In this document: positions 33,742-43,149 of the stretch, piece after piece | How the letters are laid out: the number at the start of each line of letters is the position of its first letter | Position numbering within the stretch: the stretch's first letter is position 1 | Assembly: GCF_002804065.1 (NCBI RefSeq) | Contig: NZ_CP024955.1 | Location: 992,001 to 1,056,000, forward strand | Origin: Kyrpidia spormannii | Lineage (GTDB): Bacteria > Bacillota > Bacilli > Kyrpidiales > Kyrpidiaceae | Length of the DNA stretch: 64,000 bases | Reading direction: 5' to 3' | Made by a program: the position numbers and the translations under genes | Notes under the pieces: model-generated | Databases searched by the model: none | What the model was told of the DNA's origin: nothing | What the model saw: only the letters and a program-made list of their open reading frames with translations

Positions 33742-34284
33742 ATGTTCAGGGTAACAGAGATTCGGGAATTGATTCGCTTGATGGACGAAACCAGCGTAGT
33801 GGAATTGGAGGTGGAATCGGAGGGGGCCCGCTTGTCCATTCGAAAAGCCCAGGCGGCGGCTCCCCTTCCGGCGGTAGCGCCGGCCGCCCCCGCTGCCCCA
33901 GCAGTTTTGCCCCAGGCTGCGCCGGTGGAGAAGACCACCGCAATCCAAGAGCAGACCGCTCCGGCAACCCCGGAACCCCGGACCCCGGAGCCCAAGTCTG
34001 AGGGGACCGGTAACGGCGGGGGGAAATCGGAGGTCGATGCCTCGCTTTATACCATTACTTCGCCCATGGTCGGCACTTTTTACCGCGCCCCTGCGCCAGA
34101 CGCGGATCCTTATGTTCAGGTCGGCAGTCGGGTCGACGAGAAGACGATCGTGTGCATTGTTGAGGCCATGAAACTGATGAACGAGATCGAGGCGGACTGC
34201 CGCGGAGAGATCGTAGAAATCCTGGCGGAAAACGGCCAGTTGGTCGAGTTCGGACAGCCCCTGTTCCGAGTTCGCTTGGATTGA
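33742..34284 (+). CDS. accB: Biotin carboxyl carrier protein of acetyl-CoA carboxylase
   Basis: 180 residues from ATG 33742 (MFRVTEI); an upstream ATG at 33718 would add eight residues without better SD. The N-terminal helix ([19 protein letters not shown]) leads to an Ala/Pro-rich linker at about 45-95, then the biotinyl domain with the target [10 protein letters not shown], Lys near 144. It carries carboxybiotin between AccC and the transferase for malonyl-CoA synthesis. It pairs with accC 7 bp downstream. Confidence 0.95.
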   Translation: MFRVTEIRELIRLMDETSVVELEVESEGARLSIRKAQAAAPLPAVAPAAPAAPAVLPQAAPVEKTTAIQEQTAPATPEPRTPEPKSEGTGNGGGKSEVDASLYTITSPMVGTFYRAPAPDADPYVQVGSRVDEKTIVCIVEAMKLMNEIEADCRGEIVEILAENGQLVEFGQPLFRVRLD

Positions 34285-34291
34285 CGGGGGG

Positions 34292-35638
34292 ATGGCTGTG
34301 TTTAAGAAGATTTTGATCGCAAACCGGGGAGAAATCGCGGTCCGGATTATTCGCGCCTGCCGGGAACTAGGTATTCAAACGGTGGCCGTTTACTCCGAAG
34401 CAGACCGGGAAGCTCTTCACGTTCAGATGGCCGATGAGGCGTATTGCATCGGCCCCACACCGAGCAAGCAGAGTTACCTTAATATTGCCAGCATCATGAG
34501 CCTGGCGACGAAAACCGGCGTGGACGCCATTCATCCGGGATACGGATTCCTGGCGGAGAACAGCGATTTTGCCGAAGTGTGTAACGCCTGCAATATTACC
34601 TTTATCGGTCCTCCTCCTTCGGCCATCGAGCAGATGGGAGATAAATCGGTGGCTAAGGAGACGATGAAGCGGGCGGGGGTTCCCACGGTTCCGGGAACTG
34701 ACGGTTTGATCGAGAGCACCGAGGAAGCTCTTCGGGTGGCTCAGCAGATCGGTTATCCCGTGATAATCAAAGCCACCGCGGGGGGCGGTGGAAAGGGAAT
34801 GCGGACCGCCGGGACCCCGGAGGAGCTCGCCAAGGGGATTGAGATGGCCCGGACCGAGGCGGAAACGGCTTTCGGGAACCCTGGTGTATATCTGGAAAAA
34901 CTCGTTCAGGAACCGCGCCACGTCGAGATCCAGATCATGGCGGATCGGCACGGGAACGCCGTGTACCTCGGAGAGCGGGACTGCTCGATCCAGCGACGTC
35001 ATCAAAAACTGATCGAAGAAGCACCTTGCCCCGTATTGACCCCGGAATTGCGCAAGGAGATGGGGGAGGCGGCTGTTCGGGCGGCCCTGGCTGTCGGGTA
35101 CGTCGGGGCCGGGACGGTGGAATTCCTGCTCGATAAAGACGGGAAATTCTATTTTATGGAGATGAACACCCGGATTCAGGTGGAACATCCGGTAACGGAG
35201 TGGGTAACAGGGTACGATCTGGTGCGGGAGCAGATTCTCGTCGCCGCCGGGGAACCATTGTCCATGGCGCAAGAGGACGTCTCACTCCGGGGATGGGCGA
35301 TCGAGTGCCGGATTAATGCGGAGGATCCCAATAAGAATTTTATGCCATCTCCAGGACTGATTCAGGAGTACCTCCCCCCGGGGGGTATCGGAGTGCGGGT
35401 CGACAGTGCCGCCTATTCCGGTTATCGAGTAACGCCCTTTTACGATTCGATGATTGCGAAGCTGATTGTCTGGGCACCGACCCGCCTACAGGCCATCGCC
35501 CGAATGAAGCGGGCTTTGGCGGAGTTTCGCATTGAGGGCATTAAAACGACCATCCCGTTTCATTTGAAGGTATTGGATCATCCGGATTTCATTGAAGGCA
35601 ATGTGACCACCCAGTTTTTAGAGACCCATGAACTGTGA
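34292..35638 (+). CDS. accC: Biotin carboxylase of acetyl-CoA carboxylase
   Basis: 448 residues from ATG 34292. The full ATP-grasp layout is present: N-terminal [33 protein letters not shown] loop near 165, [14 protein letters not shown] near 287, and the C-terminal IKTTIPFH segment. It carboxylates biotin on AccB using ATP and bicarbonate. The carboxyltransferase genes accA and accD are not in this window. Confidence 0.97.
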   Translation: MAVFKKILIANRGEIAVRIIRACRELGIQTVAVYSEADREALHVQMADEAYCIGPTPSKQSYLNIASIMSLATKTGVDAIHPGYGFLAENSDFAEVCNACNITFIGPPPSAIEQMGDKSVAKETMKRAGVPTVPGTDGLIESTEEALRVAQQIGYPVIIKATAGGGGKGMRTAGTPEELAKGIEMARTEAETAFGNPGVYLEKLVQEPRHVEIQIMADRHGNAVYLGERDCSIQRRHQKLIEEAPCPVLTPELRKEMGEAAVRAALAVGYVGAGTVEFLLDKDGKFYFMEMNTRIQVEHPVTEWVTGYDLVREQILVAAGEPLSMAQEDVSLRGWAIECRINAEDPNKNFMPSPGLIQEYLPPGGIGVRVDSAAYSGYRVTPFYDSMIAKLIVWAPTRLQAIARMKRALAEFRIEGIKTTIPFHLKVLDHPDFIEGNVTTQFLETHEL

Positions 35639-35715
35639 AAGAAAACTTGGGCGGCTCCGGAGTTGCGCCGCCCCTGTGGGTTGTGCGTCGAGGTACAAGA
35701 AGTTTGAGGGGTTCA

Positions 35716-35744
35716 TTGTTCCCGACGGGGCGCTTTGTTATACT
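35716..35744 (+). promoter_or_regulatory. SigA-type promoter for the yqhY-amaP-nusB group
   Basis: TTGTTC (35716-35721), 17 bp, then TGT-TATACT (box 35739-35744) with a TG extension, 37 bp before yqhY. Spacing and extension make this one of the better promoters here. Confidence 0.75.
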
Positions 35745-35780
35745 GCAAGTACAGGAAAGTGATGACAGGATCGAGACGGG

Positions 35781-36185
35781 GTGACGGAGATGGTCGAACC
35801 GGATGACTCCATAACGGAATTGGGTAGTATTCGAATTGCCAATGAGGTCATTGAGGTGATTGCTGGCCTCGCTGCCGTAGAGGTGCCCGGGGTGGCCGGG
35901 ATGAGCGGCGGTGTCGTGGGCGGTATTGCCGAGCTGTTGGGGCGCAAAAACCTGTCTAAGGGCGTCAAGGTCGAGGTCGGCCAGAAACAGTGTGCTGTGG
36001 ACGTGTCCATCGTGGCGGAATATGGGGCGCGGATTCCCGATGTGGCCGGGGCGATCCAAGAGAATGTGAAACGCGCCATTGAGACGATGACGGGGTTGGA
36101 AGTGGTGGAAGTGAACGTCCATGTGCTGGGGGTGGCGTTCCGGCAGGAAGAGAAGGCAGAAGAGACTTCCCCTCGAGTGATGTAA
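35781..36185 (+). CDS. yqhY: Asp23/Gls24 family protein YqhY
   Basis: 134 residues from GTG 35781; ATG 35790 is a possible start. The family pattern is visible: GSIRIANEVIEVIAGLAAVEV, GVAGMSGG and YGARIPDVAGAIQENVKRAIE. In B. subtilis YqhY lies next to accBC and is linked to malonyl-CoA or membrane-lipid balance. The present gene has its own promoter and is followed by membrane anchor genes, so it may associate with the membrane through the next gene product. Confidence 0.9.
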   Translation: MTEMVEPDDSITELGSIRIANEVIEVIAGLAAVEVPGVAGMSGGVVGGIAELLGRKNLSKGVKVEVGQKQCAVDVSIVAEYGARIPDVAGAIQENVKRAIETMTGLEVVEVNVHVLGVAFRQEEKAEETSPRVM

Positions 36186-36222
36186 CAACGGTCGGCCGCC
36201 GGAGACGTCGGGAGGTGGGCTC

Positions 36223-36762
36223 GTGCACATTGTCGATCGCATTTTGCTTGGAGTCTACGCTTTGGTCGTGGGGGTTGTCGCGCTCTTTGCGGCACTGTGG
36301 GCGGCGGGATGGGACGTCGTGGCGCGGTGGGCGGCTCGGATCGACCCCGCGGCCGTTTTGGCGGTGTGCATTTTGCTCGTGGTCGTGAGCTTGCGGTTCC
36401 TCTTCTTACGAGGGGCTCCGGCAGACCCGGCGGCCGTGGTGCTTCACCGGACCGAGGGGGATGTGTCCATCGCCCTCGAAGCGGTGGAACAGATGGCCAC
36501 TCGGGTGGCGAGGCAGATTCGCGGAGTGGACGAGCTGACGGCCAGGGTTCACCCGAGCGGGGAGCGGGTGGCCATTCGGCTGAAAGTGGTGGTCAAGCCC
36601 GATGTAGCGGTGCCGCCCTTGATTGAACAACTCCAGTTGTCGGTTCGGGAATATGTGGAGCAGACGTCCGGACTGGGCGTTTCGGACGTGCGGGTGTATG
36701 TGTCCGGGGTTGCGGGGGAAGTGCTGTGGAAGGGCAACCGAGACCGGCGGCGGGTGTTGTAA
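36223..36762 (+). CDS. amaP: AmaP-like alkaline shock response membrane anchor
   Basis: 179 residues from GTG 36223. Two N-terminal membrane spans (ILLGVYALVVGVVALFAALW and AAVLAVCILLVVVSLRFLFL) are followed by a cytoplasmic Asp23-like domain (VSIALEAVEQMATRVARQI to VSDVRVYVSG). Staphylococcal AmaP holds Asp23 at the membrane. Being next to an Asp23-family gene supports the same role. Confidence 0.88.
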   Translation: MHIVDRILLGVYALVVGVVALFAALWAAGWDVVARWAARIDPAAVLAVCILLVVVSLRFLFLRGAPADPAAVVLHRTEGDVSIALEAVEQMATRVARQIRGVDELTARVHPSGERVAIRLKVVVKPDVAVPPLIEQLQLSVREYVEQTSGLGVSDVRVYVSGVAGEVLWKGNRDRRRVL

Positions 36763-36763
36763 G

Positions 36764-37000
36764 ATGAATCAAATGGCGCAACTGTTGAAGTGGTTGTGGG
36801 AAAACCATCCGGGTCGACTTCTCGGCACTGTTCTGGGGCTTGTGGCCGGGGTGGTATTTTTGTTCGTGGGGTTCTGGCGGGCACTGATCTTTGCGTTCTT
36901 CGTTTGGTTAGGCTATGTATGGGGAGGGGCCTGGGAGCGCCGGGAAGACTGGAGAGACGTGATAGAACGGCTGTTGCCGTCGAGATACCGGGATTCGTGA
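36764..37000 (+). CDS. DUF2273 small membrane protein
   Basis: 78 residues from ATG 36764 (an ATG three codons later is possible). Two spans (GTVLGLVAGVVFLFVGFW, then ALIFAFFVWLGYVWGGAW) are joined by a very short turn, and the tail is charged. DUF2273 proteins accompany AmaP and Asp23 in many Firmicutes. One base separates it from amaP, so the two are surely co-transcribed. Confidence 0.85.
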   Translation: MNQMAQLLKWLWENHPGRLLGTVLGLVAGVVFLFVGFWRALIFAFFVWLGYVWGGAWERREDWRDVIERLLPSRYRDS

Positions 37001-37013
37001 GGGGGGAGGCGGG

Positions 37014-37460
37014 GTGAGTCGACGAGCCGCCAGGGAAAAGGTGTTGCAGGCATTGGTCGCCGTGGATCTCGGCGGCACCGACGCTGAAGAAGCGCTGGAA
37101 CAGGTATGGCGGCTGCGGGGTGACGGGGAGGCCGAAGGGGATCCGAGCCCGGAAGATGAGGAGTTTGCCCGAAGACTGTTATTCGGTACCCTCGAGGAAG
37201 GACGCCGTGTCGATGGCGTTCTTCGGACGTACAGCACGGGATGGGACCTGGATCGAATGGCTTCAGTGGACCGGAATGTGCTTCGCCTCGCTGTTTATGA
37301 ATTGCTCCATGTCCCGGCAACCCCAGTGAGTGTAGTGATGAATGAAGCGGTGGAACTGGCGAAACGGTACAGCACGGAAGAGTCCGGCCGTTTTGTCAAC
37401 GGCGTTTTGGCCCGGATTGTTGTCCATCTTGAGGAACTCAGGACTCGGGTGGGGGAGTGA
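37014..37460 (+). CDS. nusB: Transcription antitermination factor NusB
   Basis: 148 residues from GTG 37014, preceded by GGGGAGG. All-helical NusB fold signatures: RRAAREKVLQALVAVD at the start, LDRMASVDRNVLRLAVYELLH, and VNEAVELAKRYSTEESGRFVNGVL split around residue 110 onward. NusB binds boxA RNA with NusE (S10) and supports rRNA antitermination. Its place between the amaP group and folD is conserved in Bacilli. Confidence 0.95.
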   Translation: MSRRAAREKVLQALVAVDLGGTDAEEALEQVWRLRGDGEAEGDPSPEDEEFARRLLFGTLEEGRRVDGVLRTYSTGWDLDRMASVDRNVLRLAVYELLHVPATPVSVVMNEAVELAKRYSTEESGRFVNGVLARIVVHLEELRTRVGE

Positions 37461-37467
37461 ACCTCCT

Positions 37468-38454
37468 TTGGACGAGCGCTATGTTCTGGGGATCGACACA
37501 AGCAATTACACCACTTCCGTCTGTGTTTTAGACGGGTTGGGCGCCGTTCGATTCGACGGCCGCCTTCCGTTGGACGTCAAGCCAGGGGAACGAGGGCTCC
37601 GGCAATCGGAAGCCCTTTTTCAACATGTCCGCCACCTTCCTGCACTTGCGGAGGAGATGGCAAGAAAAGGGGTCGATCTCAAGAAAACGGCGGCCGTGGC
37701 CGCCAGTGTTCGGCCTCGTCCTACCCCAGATTCCTATATGCCCGTGTTTTTGGCTGGGGAGGGACTCGGCCGGAGTTTGGCGGCTGGGTTGCAGGTTCCG
37801 TTTTATGCTGTCAGCCACCAAGAGGGCCACTTGGCGGCCGCCGAGGCCGATGTGGGGGATGTACCCGCAGCGTCGTTTTTAGCCGCACATGTGTCCGGGG
37901 GCACCACGGATATTCTGAGGGTCGAGCGAAAACCCGGGGGTTACCGCATCGACACCCTGGGCCGGAGTATGGATCTTCACGCTGGACAACTGATCGACCG
38001 GGTGGGCGTGGCCCTGGGCCTGCCATTTCCCGCTGGACCTGCTTTGGAGCGACTGGCGCAGTCGCTGGCGGGGGGCGATACCGGCGGGGTCGCACTGCCG
38101 GTTTTCGTTCGGGGATGCTCCATCAGTTTCTCCGGGCCCCAGACCCGGGCGCTGCGTTGGATTGAGGATGGGGCCTCTCCGGCCCAAGTGGCGATGGCGG
38201 TGCAGCGGTGTGTGGCCCGGGCGCTGGAAAAGGCGCTCCTTCATGCCCTGGCCGAGCATGAGGAGCGGCATATTCTGATGGTGGGCGGAGTGGCGTCGAA
38301 CGCGTGGATTCGCCATCGCCTCACCCACCGGCTCTCTCACCCCGCCGTCGGGGCGGTGCTCCACTGGGCCGGGCCGGAGTATTCCCGGGACAACGCCCGG
38401 GGGGTGGCCCGGCTGGGATTGGCCGCTTTTCGGGAAGAGGTGAATTCGGTATAA
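37468..38454 (+). CDS. TsaD/Kae1-like paralogue (peptidase M22 family)
   Basis: 328 residues from TTG 37468, eight bases after nusB; no other in-frame start fits the conserved beginning VLGIDTSNYTTS. The ASKHA-type fold is evident. The metal-binding pair HQEGH lies near residues 117-121, and GGVASNAWIR is the phosphate loop near 275. True TsaD proteins usually open with GIETSCDET-like sequence; this one does not, so it is a separate branch. A tRNA t6A role is therefore uncertain. No tsaB or tsaE is nearby. Confidence 0.7.
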   Translation: MDERYVLGIDTSNYTTSVCVLDGLGAVRFDGRLPLDVKPGERGLRQSEALFQHVRHLPALAEEMARKGVDLKKTAAVAASVRPRPTPDSYMPVFLAGEGLGRSLAAGLQVPFYAVSHQEGHLAAAEADVGDVPAASFLAAHVSGGTTDILRVERKPGGYRIDTLGRSMDLHAGQLIDRVGVALGLPFPAGPALERLAQSLAGGDTGGVALPVFVRGCSISFSGPQTRALRWIEDGASPAQVAMAVQRCVARALEKALLHALAEHEERHILMVGGVASNAWIRHRLTHRLSHPAVGAVLHWAGPEYSRDNARGVARLGLAAFREEVNSV

Positions 38455-38455
38455 T
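38450..38455 (+). promoter_or_regulatory. Consensus -10 box overlapping a stop codon
   Basis: TATAAT spans the TAA stop of the TsaD-like gene, 39 bp before the flavoprotein gene. The -35 region (TTTTCG) is weak. Confidence 0.45.
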
Positions 38456-38493
38456 GAGGTCGGCATTTTTCGGCTGCGCGAGGAGGAAAGCCA

Positions 38494-39507
38494 ATGACAG
38501 AAAAAGAAGAACTGACCCAGGAGCAGGAGGAATTATTTGACGTTACGATCATAGGGGGAGGGCCTACCGGACTGTTTGCGGCATTTTATGCGGGCGTTAG
38601 GGACTTAAAGGTGAAGATTATCGACAGCTTGCCCCAGTTGGGCGGTCAGCTCGCGGAGTTGTATCCGGAAAAATATATTTATGATGTTGGAGGATTTCCC
38701 AAAGTCCGCGCCAAGGAATTGGTGGAGCGGCTGGTGGAGCAGGCGTTTCAATACCATCCCGAAGTCTGTTTAAATGAGCAGGTTCAGGATCTGCGGAAAC
38801 GAGAGGACGGGGTGTTCGAGCTCCACACGGGGCAGCGGGTGCATCTCAGTCGGTCAGTGGTGATCACCGCCGGGATCGGCTCTTTCACCCCTCGCCCGCT
38901 GCCCGCGGAAGGGGCTTCGGCCTTTGAAGGGCGGGGAATCTACTATTATATTGACAATCTTGAAAGGTTCCGCGGTCTGTCGGTGTTGGTGATCGGCGGC
39001 GGGGATTCGGCGGTGGATTTTGCCTTGATGCTTCAGCCGGTGGCTTCCCGGGTGATCTTGATCCATCGCCGGGATCAGTTCCGTGCCCACGAGGACAGTG
39101 TGAAAAAACTGTTTACTTCCGGCGTAGAAGTGAAAACATTTTACGAGCTGAAGAAGCTGCACGGGGACGAAAAGTTGACCGGAGCCACAATTGTCCACAA
39201 TAAGACCGGCGAGACGGAAAACGTGGAAGTTCAGGCGGTCGTATCAGGACTTGGCTTTTCGGCTTCCCTCGGGCCGATCCTCAACTGGGGACTGGAGATG
39301 GAAGACAACGCCATTGTCGTGAACACCAAGATGGAGACGAATATTCCCGGGGTATACGCGGCCGGGGATATTGTCACGTATCCCGGAAAGCTAAAACTGA
39401 TTGCCACGGGATTCGGGGAAGCGCCTACGGCAATCAATAACGCGAAGACCTATCTGGATCCCCAGGCAAAACTGTTCCCGGGACACAGCAGCAGCCGGAA
39501 AGAATAA
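38494..39507 (+). CDS. Ferredoxin-NADP reductase, thioredoxin-reductase type (YumC-like)
   Basis: 337 residues from ATG 38494, preceded by GAGGAGG. FAD motif IIGGGPTGLFAAFYAG near 20, NADPH motif VIGGGDSAVDFAL near 168, and the second FAD motif YAAGDI near 290. There is no redox CxxC pair, which separates it from thioredoxin reductase. Such homodimeric enzymes exchange electrons between NADPH and ferredoxin or flavodoxin. The gene interrupts the usual nusB-folD order. Confidence 0.88.
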   Translation: MTEKEELTQEQEELFDVTIIGGGPTGLFAAFYAGVRDLKVKIIDSLPQLGGQLAELYPEKYIYDVGGFPKVRAKELVERLVEQAFQYHPEVCLNEQVQDLRKREDGVFELHTGQRVHLSRSVVITAGIGSFTPRPLPAEGASAFEGRGIYYYIDNLERFRGLSVLVIGGGDSAVDFALMLQPVASRVILIHRRDQFRAHEDSVKKLFTSGVEVKTFYELKKLHGDEKLTGATIVHNKTGETENVEVQAVVSGLGFSASLGPILNWGLEMEDNAIVVNTKMETNIPGVYAAGDIVTYPGKLKLIATGFGEAPTAINNAKTYLDPQAKLFPGHSSSRKE

Positions 39508-39591
39508 GCTCCGCCTGAAGGAGCGGGACGCAGGGCATGGGCTACTCGGGACGCGGATGAAAAGATCGGCGGGGCGAAGGAGGCGTGGGAC

Positions 39592-40449
39592 TTGTCGGCG
39601 CAGATTCTTGACGGGAAACAATTGGCGGCCGCCCTTCGCGAGGAGATTCGGCGGGATGTTGAGGAGTTGCGGGCCAAGCGGGGGATTGTGCCGGGGCTTG
39701 CCGTCCTCCTCGTGGGGGATGACCCGGCTTCCCAGAGTTATGTGCGGGGAAAACAAAAGGCGAGTACAGAAGTGGGAATCCACTCGGTGGTAGAACGCCT
39801 TCCCGCCGATCTGTCGGAACAGACGCTCCTCGAGAGGATCGATCACTATAACGAGGATCCGTCGATTCATGGGATTCTCGTGCAACTGCCGCTTCCGCCC
39901 CAGATAGCCGAGGATCGCGTGATCACGAGGATTTCGCCCGGTAAAGATGTGGACGGATTTCACCCGTGGAATGTCGGGCGCTTATACAGTGGAGGGGAAG
40001 GATTTGTTCCCTGTACTCCGGCGGGGATCCTCGAGATGATCCGCCGAAACCGAATCGAAATCGCCGGTGCCCACGCGGTGGTGGTGGGGCGCAGTGGAAT
40101 CGTCGGGAAACCCGTGGCCCAACTACTCCTGCGGGAGAATGCAACAGTCACCATCTGCCACTCAAAAACGAAAGATCTGGGGTTTTACACGAAGCAAGCG
40201 GACATTCTGGTGGCGGCCGTCGGGCGGCCGGGGTTGATCACGGCGGATATGATCAAGCCAGGTGCTGTGGTGATCGACGTGGGGATCAACCGAGTGGACG
40301 GCCGCTTGGTGGGCGATGTCGATTTTGAGGCGGTTAAGGAGCGGGCGGGATGGATTACACCGGTACCCGGGGGCGTGGGCCCGATGACCATTACGATGCT
40401 CCTTTACAACACGCTTTGGAGTGCAAAACGGATGGGGAATGTTCAATGA
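39592..40449 (+). CDS. folD: Bifunctional methylenetetrahydrofolate dehydrogenase/cyclohydrolase
   Basis: 285 residues from TTG 39592, eight bases after GAAGGAGG. Motifs: [15 protein letters not shown] with the catalytic Tyr and Lys, [41 protein letters not shown] and [11 protein letters not shown]. It interconverts methylene-, methenyl- and formyl-tetrahydrofolate. Link to glycine cleavage, which makes methylene-tetrahydrofolate, is metabolic. The gene ends in an ATGA overlap with xseA. Confidence 0.95.
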   Translation: MSAQILDGKQLAAALREEIRRDVEELRAKRGIVPGLAVLLVGDDPASQSYVRGKQKASTEVGIHSVVERLPADLSEQTLLERIDHYNEDPSIHGILVQLPLPPQIAEDRVITRISPGKDVDGFHPWNVGRLYSGGEGFVPCTPAGILEMIRRNRIEIAGAHAVVVGRSGIVGKPVAQLLLRENATVTICHSKTKDLGFYTKQADILVAAVGRPGLITADMIKPGAVVIDVGINRVDGRLVGDVDFEAVKERAGWITPVPGGVGPMTITMLLYNTLWSAKRMGNVQ

Positions 40450-41885
40450 CCGAAGCCGGCGCGCAAGCCCTCACTGTTTCGGAATTGACCGCTTATGTCC
40501 GCGACTTACTGGACCGGGACGAAGTGCTTCAGGACGTTTGGGTGATGGGTGAGATTTCGAATTTCACCCACCATTCGAGTGGGCACATGTATTTTTCTCT
40601 CAAGGACGCGGGAAGCCGGATTCGGGCGGTGATGTTTGCCAGCCGAAACCGCAAGCTGATTTTTCGGCCCGAGGAGGGCATGAAAGTCGTGGCCCGGGGG
40701 CGGGTGGCTGTCTTTGACCGGGACGGGACGTACCAATTGTATGTGGAAGAAATGCAGCCCGAAGGGGTCGGCTCTCTGTACCTGGCGTTTTTGCAAACCC
40801 GGGATCGACTGCAAAAGGAAGGGTTGTTCGATCGAGAGCGCAAAAGGCCCCTGCCGGCCTTCCCCCGGGTGGTGGGGGTGATCACCTCCACCGAGGGGGC
40901 TGCGATCCGGGACATCGCGACAACGTTGCGCAGGCGGTATCCTCTGGCCCGGGTGGCGATTTTCCCGGCGTTGGTGCAGGGCCCCGGGGCGCCCGCTTCC
41001 TTGGCGGCGGCCCTGGCGGCGGCCTGTGCCTACGGGGAGTTGGACGTGATTATCATCGGCCGGGGCGGGGGCTCGCCGGAGGAGTTGTGGGCCTTTAATG
41101 ACGAGGCTTTGGCCCGGGCCATCGCCGCAGCCCCCGTTCCTGTAGTGTCGGCGGTCGGGCACGAGACCGATTTCACCATAGCCGATTATGTGGCGGATGT
41201 CCGGGCACCGACCCCCACGGCGGCGGCAGAACTCGTCGCTCCCCACGTGCTTGAGTTGCGCCGGCGGGTGGAGGAAGCTCGAAGGGCCATGGTGGATGCC
41301 CTGGTGCGGCGGGTGCAGGGCGATCGTCAACGGTTGGAACACCTGTTGGGGCGACCCGGCCTGCGCCGGCCGGAGCAGTGGATTCAATGGCGTCGACAAA
41401 CCGTGGACGGTTTACACACCCGACTCGGTCAGGCGGCGTGGAAATCGGTCTACCGAAGGAAGGAAACTTTGATCCGCTTGACGGATATCCTCGGCCGGCA
41501 CAGTCCCAAGGAGCAGATTCAGCGGGCCCAAAACCGGTTGGAAGCGCAAAAACAGAAGCTTCAGTTTGCCGCGTGGACCGGATGGCAGAGGGCGGTCCAT
41601 CGGTTCGAGCGGCAAGTGGACAAGCTGGAGGCCTTGAGCCCCTTGGCGGTCATGCGCCGGGGCTGGAGTTTGGTATACCGACCGGATCGTAGGGAGTTAG
41701 TCCGGGACATCTCCCAGCTTGCCCCCGGAGACAACGTCCATGTGCGGCTGACAGGGGGGTGGGCGGACTGTCAAGTCTGGGGTATCGAGGAGGAGTCGGA
41801 GGATGGCGGAGGAGCGACAACCGCTAAAGGAGGAATTGCCCCAAAGCGGGGGCAAGGCGGGACCCGAGGAACCGGCCAGTTTTGA
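40446..41885 (+). CDS. xseA: Exodeoxyribonuclease VII large subunit
   Basis: 479 residues from ATG 40446. The N-terminal OB fold ([32 protein letters not shown]) binds DNA. The catalytic region carries [30 protein letters not shown] and [14 protein letters not shown] long coiled region follows to about 420. The enzyme degrades single-stranded DNA with several small subunits. Its C-terminal 28 codons overlap xseB. Confidence 0.95.
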   Translation: MTEAGAQALTVSELTAYVRDLLDRDEVLQDVWVMGEISNFTHHSSGHMYFSLKDAGSRIRAVMFASRNRKLIFRPEEGMKVVARGRVAVFDRDGTYQLYVEEMQPEGVGSLYLAFLQTRDRLQKEGLFDRERKRPLPAFPRVVGVITSTEGAAIRDIATTLRRRYPLARVAIFPALVQGPGAPASLAAALAAACAYGELDVIIIGRGGGSPEELWAFNDEALARAIAAAPVPVVSAVGHETDFTIADYVADVRAPTPTAAAELVAPHVLELRRRVEEARRAMVDALVRRVQGDRQRLEHLLGRPGLRRPEQWIQWRRQTVDGLHTRLGQAAWKSVYRRKETLIRLTDILGRHSPKEQIQRAQNRLEAQKQKLQFAAWTGWQRAVHRFERQVDKLEALSPLAVMRRGWSLVYRPDRRELVRDISQLAPGDNVHVRLTGGWADCQVWGIEEESEDGGGATTAKGGIAPKRGQGGTRGTGQF

Positions 41886-42105
41886 GGAAGCGATGGAGCG
41901 GCTGGAACAGGTGGTGCGGGAGTTGGAGAGCGGAGAACTGTCCTTGGAACGGTCGATCGTACGGTTTCAGGAAGGCATGATGTTGGCCAAGTGGTGCCGG
42001 GACCAGTTGGATCAGGCGGAGCAGCGAATCGAAGTGGTCTTACAACAGGAGGGCGGGGGATGGGAAAGTCGTCCCTTTGAACCCCGGCCTGGGGAGGATG
42101 AGTGA
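41803..42105 (+). CDS. xseB: Exodeoxyribonuclease VII small subunit
   Basis: 100 residues from ATG 41803, overlapping xseA by 83 bp. The family core [20 protein letters not shown] then LSLERSIVRFQEGM is at about 27-60. It is longer than most XseB (about 75-80) because of a polar N-terminal extension encoded in the overlap; a later start after the overlap is not excluded. It binds the XseA coiled stalk. Confidence 0.9.
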   Translation: MAEERQPLKEELPQSGGKAGPEEPASFEEAMERLEQVVRELESGELSLERSIVRFQEGMMLAKWCRDQLDQAEQRIEVVLQQEGGGWESRPFEPRPGEDE

Positions 42106-43000
42106 TCGCCCAGTGGAACAAGAGCTTCGGGAATTCTGGGAGGCGGGCGCCCGGGCGGTAAACGATGCCCTGGATGCCCTGATCCCACCTGGGAAAGGGG
42201 TCGGGCGGCTGCACGAGGCGATGCGCTACAGTCTCTTTGCCGGCGGGAAGCGGCTTCGGCCTCTACTCGCGATGGCTGCTTGCGAAGGGGCGGGAGGCAG
42301 CCTGCGGGAGGCTCTGCCGGCGGCTTGTGCCCTGGAACTGGTGCATACGTATTCATTGATTCACGATGACCTTCCGGCCATGGACGACGACGATTATCGC
42401 CGGGGCAGGCCGACGAACCACCGGGTGTTTGGCGAAGCCATGGCGGTACTCGCGGGGGACGCGTTGCTGACCCTCGCTTTTGGCGTTCTCGCCAAAGCTC
42501 CGCTCCCCCCGACAACCCGGATCCGGCTGGTGGAAGAGTTGGCGGAGGCTTCGGGAAAGGAGGGCATGGTCGGGGGTCAGGTTCTGGATATCGAAGCTAC
42601 GGGCGCCGAAGGCCCGCCGGACCCCGAACTTTTGCGGGACCTGCATCGCAAAAAAACGGGGGCACTCATCATCGCCTCCCTTCGCATGGGAGGATTGTGT
42701 GCCGGAGCTGACGAGTCGCTTCTGGATCGGTTGTCGGCCTACGGGCAGGCTGTGGGGCTCGCGTATCAGATCGTGGACGACCTCCTGGATGTGGGCGGGG
42801 ATGCCGGACGGATCGGCAAGGCCGTGGGGCGGGATGCGGCGCTTAACAAACTGACCTGGCCAGGGGTGTACGGAGTGGACCGGTCCCGGGAGGACGTGCG
42901 GCGATTGACCAAGGAAGCGATCGCCCATCTCCATGGGTTTCCAGGGGATACCCGCCACCTCGCCGATTTGGCAAGGTATTTGGCCGACCGGGACTGGTGA
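42098..43000 (+). CDS. ispA: Farnesyl diphosphate synthase (IspA-type polyprenyl synthase)
   Basis: 300 residues from ATG 42098; TTG 42077 is an alternative. The start overlaps xseB by 8 bp. Aspartate-rich motif 1 (IHDDLPAMDDDDYRRG) is near 85-100, motif 2 (QIVDDLLDVGGD) near 225, with FAGGKRLRPLL near 45. It condenses isopentenyl diphosphate with allylic diphosphates in the cytoplasm. Next to dxs, it belongs to the isoprenoid block. Confidence 0.93.
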   Translation: MSDRPVEQELREFWEAGARAVNDALDALIPPGKGVGRLHEAMRYSLFAGGKRLRPLLAMAACEGAGGSLREALPAACALELVHTYSLIHDDLPAMDDDDYRRGRPTNHRVFGEAMAVLAGDALLTLAFGVLAKAPLPPTTRIRLVEELAEASGKEGMVGGQVLDIEATGAEGPPDPELLRDLHRKKTGALIIASLRMGGLCAGADESLLDRLSAYGQAVGLAYQIVDDLLDVGGDAGRIGKAVGRDAALNKLTWPGVYGVDRSREDVRRLTKEAIAHLHGFPGDTRHLADLARYLADRDW

Positions 43001-43072
43001 GAGAAGGGCCAAGTGGATTCGCGGCCCTGACGGCGAGCGGGCGGGTGGGACGGCACATTGGGGAACGGTTCA

Positions 43073-43101
43073 TTGAGACGACCGGTTCGGCGTGCTATAA
43101 T
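43073..43101 (+). promoter_or_regulatory. Strong SigA-type promoter for dxs and downstream genes
   Basis: TTGAGA (43073-43078), 17 bp, TATAAT (43096-43101), with TGC before the -10. It is 48 bp before dxs. Confidence 0.85.
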
Positions 43102-43149
43102 GCTGTCAGTTTTATGGGGTTTTGATCCTCGGGAAAGAAGGCGGTCTCT

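Noticed and set aside
35649-35673. Hairpin after accC (7-bp GC stem)
   Set aside because: No T-run on either side, so I do not call a terminator. A weak pause or chance repeat is as likely.
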